Origin: a virus
DNA: 44,863 nucleotides
Reading direction: 5' to 3' (one strand)
Virus record (IMG/VR): IMGVR_UViG_3300047547_000115
Coordinates: 1-44,863 of that record
Shown: positions 33,751 through 41,411 of the stretch, piece by piece
Position numbering within the stretch: position 1 is the first letter of the stretch
How the letters are laid out: each line of letters starts with the position of its first letter
Program-made: the position numbers and the translations under genes
Notes under the pieces: model-generated
Database searches by the model: none
The model's input: only the letters and a program-made list of their open reading frames with translations
What the model was told of the DNA's origin: nothing

Positions 33751-34036
33751 TGCGTTTCGTGTTAGATTGATCAGAGAAGAACTTAGTGAATTTAAGGAGG
33801 CAACGCAAAAATACAACTTCGTCGAAATAGCTGACGCTCTGGGTGACTTACTGTATGTTGTCCTCGGTGCTGGTGTAGCCTATGGTATTGACCTCGAACC
33901 AATCTTTCAGGAGATTCACAAGTCAAACATGACTAAATTTGAGGACGGTTATGTCCGTGCTGACGGAAAGTTAATAAAAGGTCCAAAGTATTCTCCCCCT
34001 GACTTGTTCCCAATTTTAATAAAACAACTAAAATGA
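33659..34036 (+). CDS. MazG-like nucleotide pyrophosphohydrolase, 125 aa
   Basis: The all-alpha MazG/PRA-PH pattern is clear: REELSEFKEA (39-48; E40, E41, E44) and EIADALGDLLYVVLG (56-70; E56, D59, D63), which bind Mg and the triphosphate. It would hydrolyse NTPs or dNTPs to monophosphates and PPi, adjusting pools or alarmones. The start at 33659 (MTKEQEQ) is preferred over 33617, which lies deeper in the previous gene. Confidence 0.8.
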   Translation: MTKEQEQVKQFMKTARQDCPDVLTFPSLAVSAFRVRLIREELSEFKEATQKYNFVEIADALGDLLYVVLGAGVAYGIDLEPIFQEIHKSNMTKFEDGYVRADGKLIKGPKYSPPDLFPILIKQLK

Positions 34037-34161
34037 AACTGTCTGAAATCGCAGTTCTCATCTGGTGTTCTTTATTCGCACTGGCCCTTATTTGGCTGAC
34101 AGTGCAAATCTATTTCGTGTCAAAAATAAAAACAAACAAACATAAAAACAAAACAAAATGA
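34033..34161 (+). CDS. Single-pass membrane microprotein, 42 aa
   Basis: A 42-codon frame joined by ATGA overlaps on both sides, which is strong evidence that it is translated. Residues 6-30 are a membrane helix (IAVLIWCSLFALALIWLTVQIYF) interrupted here only for naming; the tail is Lys/Asn-rich and would be cytoplasmic if the N-terminus is outside. Possible roles include superinfection exclusion or envelope modification; the sequence does not decide. Confidence 0.6.
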   Translation: MKLSEIAVLIWCSLFALALIWLTVQIYFVSKIKTNKHKNKTK

Positions 34162-34559
34162 AAACATATAGTGGTAAAGTCCAAGACTTTCTTGACTACA
34201 TGAAAACACAAGAAACTCAAATACAAAATGTGCGTTCTACTTACTTAGAACTAATAGACCTTTTCCCACAATACGCAGATAACATATACCCAATAGCGGT
34301 ATGCAACCAAATTGACTTTGAATTCTTAAAACACGAAGACGCGTGTGTTGTGATGAACACCTTGGCGGCTGGTAAGTGGAATAAAACACCGGAGCAAGCA
34401 ACTATAAACTACACCGTAAAGGAATGGCACAATGGTGTCACCGTCCGACTCTATCGCACCGAACCCGGACCTCATTGTCGGGTGATTGAGGTTGAAGAAA
34501 CCTTGCCCGCTGTGCCGGAAAGGAAAATGATAACCATAAAGGTTGTCTGTGGAGAATAA
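34158..34559 (+). CDS. Hypothetical early protein, 133 aa
   Basis: N-terminal half helical (VQDFLDYMKTQETQIQ, STYLELIDLFPQ). C-terminal half beta-rich with TVKEWHNGVTVRLYRTEPGPHCRVIEVEETLP. No recognised family. ATGA-linked to the membrane microprotein and 4 bases before the Sak4-like gene. Confidence 0.6.
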   Translation: MKTYSGKVQDFLDYMKTQETQIQNVRSTYLELIDLFPQYADNIYPIAVCNQIDFEFLKHEDACVVMNTLAAGKWNKTPEQATINYTVKEWHNGVTVRLYRTEPGPHCRVIEVEETLPAVPERKMITIKVVCGE

Positions 34560-34563
34560 ATAT

Positions 34564-35337
34564 ATGACCCGCTTCATCCGCGAAGGGCGTTTCGGCCCAC
34601 CTAAGTCATTCAAAACAGGTGCCGTCGTTGGCACTTACCCACGTCCCCTACTCGTTCTTTCATTTGACGTTGGCGGGACTGACATCATTCGAGAACCTAT
34701 CACGTTCATCCCACACAATGAACTCAACGCTGTATGTGCTTTGCCTAGCGACAAAATATCGCCCTTATCCGTGGTCGACCTGTCATCCCTTAACAACCAA
34801 GCACTTACTTCAGCCTATCAACCTGTACCAGACACTACCACCTTCCCAGCAACTATCTCCTGCGTCAACGCCCTCACCAACCGTTGTCCATGGAAAACTG
34901 TGGTCATTGACACTGTCACCGGTCTCTCTGACTGCATCTGGGGACACCAATCCGCGACCAACGCGCCAGCCTTGGCGGACCCACGTAAATGGGCAGGTAA
35001 TATCGGCATGAAGGTCAAGCAAGTCATCGACCGCACTAATCAAATACAAGCCCATACCGTCTTTATCTTCCACTCTGAGGTTATCAAAGATGAAACCACA
35101 TCAGCTATTGGTGAACAGCCGATGGTTTACTCCAAACTCCGTGACTGTATTGGCGGACTGTTTTCCCAGTTCTTTTACGCATTCACAGACGTTTCAACCA
35201 AAGGTCAACCTCAAGCGTGGGTGCGAACCCAACCTTTTGGCCTAATCAAAGGCATCGGTGTTCGTTGGCCAGCAGACCTGCCAAACGTATGTGGCGCAAC
35301 GTTCCAAGCGATATACGGTAAATCCAATGTCGTCTAA
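34564..35337 (+). CDS. Sak4-like RecA-fold ATPase (phage recombination), 257 aa
   Basis: Start at 34564 gives MTRFIREGRFGPPKSFKTGAV. The phosphate loop GPPKSFKT (11-18) keeps Lys and Thr but has Phe in place of the usual Gly before Lys. Walker B is WKTVVIDT (D116). The body (ADPRKWAGNIGMKVKQVIDR, FIFHSEV) fits the AAA_24/Sak4 group of phage single-strand annealing or strand-exchange ATPases. The adjacent ssDNA-binding-like gene is the usual partner. Confidence 0.75.
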   Translation: MTRFIREGRFGPPKSFKTGAVVGTYPRPLLVLSFDVGGTDIIREPITFIPHNELNAVCALPSDKISPLSVVDLSSLNNQALTSAYQPVPDTTTFPATISCVNALTNRCPWKTVVIDTVTGLSDCIWGHQSATNAPALADPRKWAGNIGMKVKQVIDRTNQIQAHTVFIFHSEVIKDETTSAIGEQPMVYSKLRDCIGGLFSQFFYAFTDVSTKGQPQAWVRTQPFGLIKGIGVRWPADLPNVCGATFQAIYGKSNVV

Positions 35338-35411
35338 CAATTTGGCCATACGGCCATTAAGGAAAACCATCCTAAATAAAACGGTTAAAAACAAAACAAC
35401 AAAAACAAAAC

Positions 35412-35885
35412 ATGAACACAGACACAGAACAAAACTCATTCGTTGATCCTTTGGATACCAACGTGAACGACATCAACACCAAATACCCGTTGATCCCTGC
35501 CGGCACGGTGACTGAAATGCGTATCAAAGACGCAAAGCTTGACGCTAACAAAGCGGGTGATGGACAGAATTTGGTTCTTGCTTTTGAGACCATTAAGGAA
35601 CTGATGTCTACCGACAACGAATCCATCCCGCCAGGGTTGACCATCTCCCACTACATCCCGATCAACCCAAAACACACTGAAGGCAAGCAACCATACACAT
35701 TGGACCAAATCAAAAAAGCCATCGCAATGGTTGCTCAATCCGCACACATGAACTGTTCCGTCAAGGACATTATCACCAACCCCGCCATTCTCACTGGCAA
35801 GGTTGTAAACGTCAAGGTTTCTATCTCTAAAGAAACCGCAGAGTTCGCCGCAGCCAACCGCCTACGTTTCATTGTGGTACGTTAA
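35412..35885 (+). CDS. Probable ssDNA-binding / DUF669-like partner of Sak4, 157 aa
   Basis: A small beta-rich protein: YPLIPAGTVTEMRIKDAKLDANKAGDGQNLVLAFETIKE, then VVNVKVSISKETAEF, the strand pattern of phage DUF669-type or OB-fold proteins that follow Sak4-type ATPases. The assignment rests on composition and neighbour. A ~75-base A-rich leader precedes it. Confidence 0.55.
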   Translation: MNTDTEQNSFVDPLDTNVNDINTKYPLIPAGTVTEMRIKDAKLDANKAGDGQNLVLAFETIKELMSTDNESIPPGLTISHYIPINPKHTEGKQPYTLDQIKKAIAMVAQSAHMNCSVKDIITNPAILTGKVVNVKVSISKETAEFAAANRLRFIVVR

Positions 35886-35930
35886 CCTTCACAACACTAA
35901 CCGCCAGGCGTAGGTCCGATCCCTGCGTCT

Positions 35931-35947
35931 GGCCCAAAATTAGGGCA
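35931..35947. repeat. Palindromic element copy 6 (imperfect)
   Basis: GGCCCAAAATTAGGGCA, followed by TCAC. It is in the gap between the ssDNA-binding-like gene and the DnaQ-like gene, ending 5 bases before the latter's ATG. Confidence 0.75.
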
Positions 35948-35952
35948 TCACC

Positions 35953-36549
35953 ATGCTTTTATTCTTTGACACCGAGACTACTGGAAAGGCCAACTTTAAC
36001 GTCCCGCCTGATCATCCCAGTCAACCAAGACTAGTGCAACTTGCCTGTGAGTTATACACACTTGATGGCACTCGACCGCTCCATACATTATCCGTCATCA
36101 TCAAACCCGAAGGGTTTACCATCCCCGAAGAAACTTCAAAGATACACGGCATCACTCAAGACATAGCCAACGCTATTGGCGTGAAACAATCCTGGGCCGT
36201 AAATACGTTTCTTGGTATGATGTCACACGCAAAATACTTTATTGCTCATAATGTTTCTTTTGACACACTGATAATGCTAAAAGAATTTCATGTCGCCGGT
36301 AAATGGACCATCACCTCTCCCAACCCATTTACATCCACTTTCTGCACCATGCAGACAGCAACCAACGTATGCAAACTGCCTGGCAACTACGGTAAATACA
36401 AATGGCCTAAACTTTCTGAAGCATACAAATACGCTTTCAATGAAGACCTTCAACACGCACACGACGCCTTGGTGGACGTTCGTGCATGTAAACGTGTGTA
36501 TGACTGGCTTTCAACCAAACAACTAACCCCAACATCAAAACCTGTATGA
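35953..36549 (+). CDS. DnaQ-like DEDDh 3'-5' exonuclease, 198 aa
   Basis: The four exonuclease acids and the active His are in place: FDTETTG (D6, E8), HNVSFD (D104), HAHDALVDV (H170, D175). It may proofread, process DNA ends or degrade RNA/DNA; the downstream polymerase has its own exonuclease domain. An imperfect palindrome copy lies 5 bases before the start. Ends in an ATGA overlap with the next gene. Confidence 0.9.
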   Translation: MLLFFDTETTGKANFNVPPDHPSQPRLVQLACELYTLDGTRPLHTLSVIIKPEGFTIPEETSKIHGITQDIANAIGVKQSWAVNTFLGMMSHAKYFIAHNVSFDTLIMLKEFHVAGKWTITSPNPFTSTFCTMQTATNVCKLPGNYGKYKWPKLSEAYKYAFNEDLQHAHDALVDVRACKRVYDWLSTKQLTPTSKPV

Positions 36550-36854
36550 GTCAATCCAATCCTAATCCGGAAGAACGTGCACGTATTGTCGCCGCTGCGA
36601 CCAAGGTGTTCAAACCCGCCGACCCTTCGCCGGAAGAACAACTTATCACCCGGTTTGAACAACACAAAAAACAAGTAGAACAAATGATGCTTACGGTTAA
36701 AAACGCTGAAGGTGGATACTTCCGCAACCCTAAGGCGGCGATAGAACTCTCAGCCAAGCAATACGCAGAGCAGTTACACTCCTGGTCTAAAGACGAAATA
36801 CTCTACCTCCTTTGCGCCTTCCTCGGCAACGCAACCTACGAAAACCTACGTTAA
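36546..36854 (+). CDS. Hypothetical protein, 102 aa
   Basis: A charged helical protein (PEERARIVAAATKVF, ITRFEQHKKQVEQMML) with a C-terminal SWSKDEILYLLCAFLGNATY. No recognised family. Its stop is 1 base before the ParB-methyltransferase start. Confidence 0.6.
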   Translation: MSQSNPNPEERARIVAAATKVFKPADPSPEEQLITRFEQHKKQVEQMMLTVKNAEGGYFRNPKAAIELSAKQYAEQLHSWSKDEILYLLCAFLGNATYENLR

Positions 36855-36855
36855 T

Positions 36856-38322
36856 ATGGAAACCTTGCCCCTTAAAGACATCATTGTCGAAGACCGTTTC
36901 CGTGTTGACTACGGAGACCTCGAATCCCTCAAACAATCCATTTCAGCCTATGGTCTTATCCAACCCATTGTGGTCGACCAAAACAACCGTCTCATTGCAG
37001 GTGGACGTCGTTACATGGCACATCAGCAGTTGGGTTTGCCTACTATCTCGGTCGTCCGACGTGAAACCTTGTCTCAAGACGAACTGTTCGAACTTGAACT
37101 CGAAGAAAACCTTCGCCGCAAAGACATGTCGTGGCAAGAACACTGTCTAGGCGTTGCTAAGATACACGAAATCAAACTACACAACGCTGCACTCAACTCC
37201 ACTTCTTGGAGTGAACGTGCAACAGGTGAACTCCTAGGTGTCGCTAAAGGACAGATATACTACGCCAAATACTTTGCAAAAAAACTTGCGGACAAAGCCT
37301 CTCCTTACTGGCAATGCGAGCAAATGTATGATGCTATACGTCTTAAACTCCGCGAAGAAGAAGACGAAGCCTTGGCGGAGTTAGCCAAACGCCGGATAGA
37401 ACAAGGAACAAAAGCGTTTGTTTCGCAAGCAATAAACTCACTTATTGAAACATCTAGTGTAACGGAACAAACCGCTCCAGAGGATGTGCAAAAACAACAC
37501 GCGAAAGAACGCTACTTATCCAACCCTCATAACAATCCGGATGAGTTCGAGACCTACTACGCTGAACGTCAAGCACAAGATCCAACCGGACCATTGATAG
37601 CTCTATCAAACCGGTTGTTTAACATTAACTGCCTTGACTTCATGAAAGCTAACCCTGCTCGGTTTGACCATATCATAACCGACCCGCCTTATGGTATTGA
37701 CATGGCTATGTTGGATCAAACGAATCTAGGTATAAATAACATAGACACTGTGGCCGAGACTCATGTCGTTAAAGACAATATCGAACTCTTGCATTCCTTT
37801 ATCGCCTTATCATTCACCTCTCTCAAAGACCAAGGTTTTCTAGTCTTTTGGACCGACATGGATCACTGGAACCTTCTATCACAATACGCAACCTCTATTG
37901 GCTTTGCAGTGCAGCGTTGGCCTTTAACCTGGATTAAAACTCACGTTTGTGCTAACAACGCAGCTCAATATAACACCACTAAAACCACTGAAATAGCTAT
38001 GTTGTGTCGTAAACCCGGCACCGTTCTTGCCAAACACACCGGCGCCTCCCACATCATCGCGTCGCATGATGATTACAAAGACCAAATGCAGCATCCTTTT
38101 GTCAAACCGTTCGACGTCTGGTCCTTTATCATTGATGCCGTATCCATTCCAGGTCAACTAATCCTCGAACCCTTTGCTGGTGAAGGTTCTGGTGTGCTTT
38201 CTATTCTACGTAAAGACCGCCACGTTATCGCCTGTGAACTGGATACAAAACACTACAACCGTCTCAATGAAAACGTCCGTGATTACTACCTCCGATTAAA
38301 TTCTAACTGCCGGTTTGTATGA
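36856..38322 (+). CDS. ParB-like domain fused to beta-class DNA methyltransferase, 488 aa
   Basis: Residues 1-100 are a ParB/Srx-type domain: PLKDIIVEDRFRVD, LKQSISAYGLIQPIVV, RLIAGGRRYMAHQQL, ELEENLRRKDMSWQE. After a ~150-residue helical linker comes the methyltransferase: TDPPYG (275-280), then the substrate region, then LEPFAGEGSG (437-446), the SAM-binding motif. Catalytic motif before SAM motif is beta-class order, implying N6-adenine or N4-cytosine methylation. Phages use such enzymes to evade host restriction or mark DNA. Confidence 0.88.
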   Translation: METLPLKDIIVEDRFRVDYGDLESLKQSISAYGLIQPIVVDQNNRLIAGGRRYMAHQQLGLPTISVVRRETLSQDELFELELEENLRRKDMSWQEHCLGVAKIHEIKLHNAALNSTSWSERATGELLGVAKGQIYYAKYFAKKLADKASPYWQCEQMYDAIRLKLREEEDEALAELAKRRIEQGTKAFVSQAINSLIETSSVTEQTAPEDVQKQHAKERYLSNPHNNPDEFETYYAERQAQDPTGPLIALSNRLFNINCLDFMKANPARFDHIITDPPYGIDMAMLDQTNLGINNIDTVAETHVVKDNIELLHSFIALSFTSLKDQGFLVFWTDMDHWNLLSQYATSIGFAVQRWPLTWIKTHVCANNAAQYNTTKTTEIAMLCRKPGTVLAKHTGASHIIASHDDYKDQMQHPFVKPFDVWSFIIDAVSIPGQLILEPFAGEGSGVLSILRKDRHVIACELDTKHYNRLNENVRDYYLRLNSNCRFV

Positions 38323-38495
38323 GAAAGCAGCATCAAGTTCACTTTGATGGATACGTTTACATTGTCGTTATCGACAAAGGGAACATTGTGTCCGTCCGTG
38401 AAGTTGCAACTGATTCCGGTCTCAGTGAAACCATTTCATTCTCATCTCTCTCACCTCGAATACAAGAAATAATACTACAAGAAACAAATGAATAA
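38319..38495 (+). CDS. Small protein, 58 aa
   Basis: ATGA overlap with the methyltransferase and an 8-base overlap with the next gene support translation. A beta-rich small protein (QVHFDGYVYIVVIDKGNIVSVREV) with a helical C-terminus. Function unknown. Confidence 0.55.
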   Translation: MRKQHQVHFDGYVYIVVIDKGNIVSVREVATDSGLSETISFSSLSPRIQEIILQETNE

Positions 38496-38760
38496 ACAGC
38501 TTGATTTAATCTTATTCGGTCTTATAGCAGACGCACAGCATGACATCGGGCATCATCTGTGTGAACAGGACTACAGCCTTCTGCTCAACACCATGAACCA
38601 ATGCATCCCCGCCATGATTAACAAATTCATTCGCGGTGCAAAGGAACATCCATTGCCGTTGGTTGAAAAAGTCACCCCCGAAGACCTTTTGGCAGAAGCC
38701 TTTGATCAAGTCTTTTACGCTAAAGCACTACAAGAAAGGTTTAACAATGAGCGTCCCTAA
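38488..38760 (+). CDS. Hypothetical protein, 90 aa
   Basis: Helical, with N-terminal LDLILFGLIADAQHDIGHHL and central MINKFIRGAKEHPLPLVEKVTPEDLLAEAF. No recognised family. Its last 14 bases overlap the polymerase gene. Confidence 0.6.
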   Translation: MNKQLDLILFGLIADAQHDIGHHLCEQDYSLLLNTMNQCIPAMINKFIRGAKEHPLPLVEKVTPEDLLAEAFDQVFYAKALQERFNNERP

Positions 38761-41407
38761 CCTCCCGCCCACAGTAACATCCTTTCCTTACCGTATCGCA
38801 TTCATCGGCGAAGCACCAAACAAAGACGACGTCTCTTATGGTAAACCTTTCTCTGGGTTTGGCGGAAGGTTATTCAATCAACTCTTGTCAAAGGCAAACA
38901 TTGTAAACAACGCTTGCTTCTTAGGTTACGTCACCCAAGAACAACCCACGGATAACGATCTAAGTTTATTCGCTTGGACTGGCACTGAGATTCAGTCAGG
39001 AGTCGCCTGTCTCACTACTCAGTTAGCTGAGTTCAAACCTAACCTCATTGTATGTCTTGGTCCCACTTCCTTACACCTTTTCAAAGAAGGGAACGTCGCA
39101 CCGCCAATACGTAAATCCAAAGGTAAATACCGTCACGCTTACCCTAACTCCATTGACTCTTGGCGGGGTTCGTTGTTCACCGCCAGCATGACTTCACCAT
39201 CCCCTGGCACCAAATGCTTGGCGTCATTCAGTCCAAATTTTTGTCTCCGCCAATACTCATGTGTGCCATTACTCCTTTTTGACCTCATCAAAGCCGCCAA
39301 GGAAGGGTTAACCCCGGACATAATCCTACCCCACCGGGATTTAGAAATTGACCTCACCGTGGACGAGATTATACTCGAACTAAATGAAATCCGCACATTC
39401 CGGCGTCCCATATCAGTCGACATAGAAGGTTATGTCAATGCCATGTCCTGCATCGCCATTGCCTCTTCTGAGTCCCACGCATTCTGCATACCCTTTGCTA
39501 AGCTTAATGGCGAATCGTACTGGTCCTCTCCCGATGACGAGATTGCAATCTGGCGTGCCCTGGTGGGTTGTCTCACCGACCCAGCCGTGCCTAAAATATT
39601 TCAGAACGGTCTTTATGATCGTTTTGTTTTACACTACTCCTATGGTATTCCTGTCTTTGGTAACACTGACGATACCATGTTAAAATTCTGGGAAAAATAC
39701 TGCGAACTTGAAAAGTCTCTTGGCTTCCAGTGTTCGATCCTCACTCAAGAACCTTACTATAAACACGAACGTAAAATCGCAGACTCAGACACACATTACC
39801 GCTACTGCTGCCGAGATGCTGCCGTGACGTTTGAAATCAACTCTAAGTTAGAAGCCATACTAACACCCGAGCAAAAGACCCATTACCGTTTCAACATGGA
39901 CCTTTTGAACATTCTGTTATACATGGAACTTCGAGGTATTAAATACGACACAGCACTAGCAAAACAACTCCACGATACCGTTGAACAATGGGTGTATCGT
40001 TACCAAGCCAAGCTAGACACCATCGCGGGCAGAAACATGATTTTGGTTCCTACCGAAACTGACATCGCAAACGCACGTGCAATCATGTGTTATAAACGAA
40101 ACTTGTTTCAACCTAAAAAGGAATTTGAACCTTGCTACTCTCGTGTCATGGCTCTTTTATCGTCCGGCCAAGTTCTTTCTGACCTCGAACAAGGTTATAT
40201 AAACACCACTCTCGGTCTTTCCCTCAACATTAAATCATCCGCCTTCAAAACCTACCTCTATGAAACACTCCAACTTCCCGTCCAAATCGACCCGACCACC
40301 AAAGCCCCAACAACTGACTACGAAGCACTCATCAAAATACAAAAAAAGTCCCCCCACACTGCGGTCGAAACAGCAATTGAACTTGGTTCTTTACGCACGC
40401 GTCATCAAATGCTTGCGATACATGCTGACGATGATGGACGAATACGGTGTGGTTACAACCTCGTCGGCACTGAGACTGGACGGATTACCTGTTACACTTC
40501 TCCAACGGGCAGTGGCTATAATCTGCAAACAATCCCCTCAGACAATCACTTACACAAAACGGACCACCCATTGCACCAAGGAATGCGTGGGTTATTTGTT
40601 TCAGACCCAGGGTACTATATGTGTCAATGCGATCTTTCGGGAGCAGACGGATGGACTGTGGGAGCCTATCTTAAACAACTTGGTGACCCTACGATGTTGG
40701 AAGACCTCTTAGCCAAAATCAAACCCGCCGCGGTGATATGTTACATGCTCCGTCACGGCAATGCTTCGTTGCTTAACAAACCACGGGCGGAAATAAAAGA
40801 ACTCCTCCGCGAAGTTAAATCCGAGGACTGGGACTACTTCGCCTGCAAACAAGGTATCTGGGGAACCTGTTACCTCATGGGACCAAACAAACTAGCCGAC
40901 GTTATTCTCACCCAATCTGAAGGAAAGGTCGCTTTGTCTCCATCTCAAATCCGGGACTTCCAAGCCGCCGTCTTTCAACGATACAACGTTAAACGTTGGC
41001 ACGAATCTATGACCCGCCAGCTATCACAAAAACCAGAGCTTGTCGCCGCTTCCGGTCATCGACGTCGTTTCTATGGACGTTATGACGAAATCCTTGGTCA
41101 AGCTTTAGCACACCTCCCACAAGCAAATACAACCTATGCAACCAACCTTGCCGCCTGGAAACTCTGGAATGATCCAGAGAATTTTAGTAACACTAATTCG
41201 ATATCATCCCGCTTACGTATTGAACCACTACATCAAGTCCATGACGCATTACTCATGCAATGGAAAACCGAAGATACCGAATGGGCTGTTGGTAAAGTTA
41301 AATCCTACTTTGCTAATCCGTTAATAATTGCTGGCCAGCGTATCACCATACCCTTTGAAGGAAAGTACGGAACTTCATGGGGAGAGTTGAATAAAGGAAC
41401 AATTTAA
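38747..41407 (+). CDS. UDG-like domain fused to DNA polymerase I (family A), 886 aa
   Basis: The start at 38747 has AAGAAAGG upstream; the frame is open from 38636. Residues ~14-185 have the uracil-DNA-glycosylase fold: GEAPNKDD (21-28), GKPFSGFGGRL (32-42), LIVCLGPTSLHLF; but the usual HP of the last motif reads SP (SFSPNFCLRQY). Then a DEDDy exonuclease (D225, E227, D291, Y353, D357) and polymerase motif A CDLSGADGW (D629), B KQGIWGTCYLMG (701-712), C VHDA (D833; the common Glu is Ala). No 5'-3' exonuclease. This is the replicative polymerase. Confidence 0.9.
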   Translation: MSVPNLPPTVTSFPYRIAFIGEAPNKDDVSYGKPFSGFGGRLFNQLLSKANIVNNACFLGYVTQEQPTDNDLSLFAWTGTEIQSGVACLTTQLAEFKPNLIVCLGPTSLHLFKEGNVAPPIRKSKGKYRHAYPNSIDSWRGSLFTASMTSPSPGTKCLASFSPNFCLRQYSCVPLLLFDLIKAAKEGLTPDIILPHRDLEIDLTVDEIILELNEIRTFRRPISVDIEGYVNAMSCIAIASSESHAFCIPFAKLNGESYWSSPDDEIAIWRALVGCLTDPAVPKIFQNGLYDRFVLHYSYGIPVFGNTDDTMLKFWEKYCELEKSLGFQCSILTQEPYYKHERKIADSDTHYRYCCRDAAVTFEINSKLEAILTPEQKTHYRFNMDLLNILLYMELRGIKYDTALAKQLHDTVEQWVYRYQAKLDTIAGRNMILVPTETDIANARAIMCYKRNLFQPKKEFEPCYSRVMALLSSGQVLSDLEQGYINTTLGLSLNIKSSAFKTYLYETLQLPVQIDPTTKAPTTDYEALIKIQKKSPHTAVETAIELGSLRTRHQMLAIHADDDGRIRCGYNLVGTETGRITCYTSPTGSGYNLQTIPSDNHLHKTDHPLHQGMRGLFVSDPGYYMCQCDLSGADGWTVGAYLKQLGDPTMLEDLLAKIKPAAVICYMLRHGNASLLNKPRAEIKELLREVKSEDWDYFACKQGIWGTCYLMGPNKLADVILTQSEGKVALSPSQIRDFQAAVFQRYNVKRWHESMTRQLSQKPELVAASGHRRRFYGRYDEILGQALAHLPQANTTYATNLAAWKLWNDPENFSNTNSISSRLRIEPLHQVHDALLMQWKTEDTEWAVGKVKSYFANPLIIAGQRITIPFEGKYGTSWGELNKGTI

Positions 41408-41411
41408 TCCT

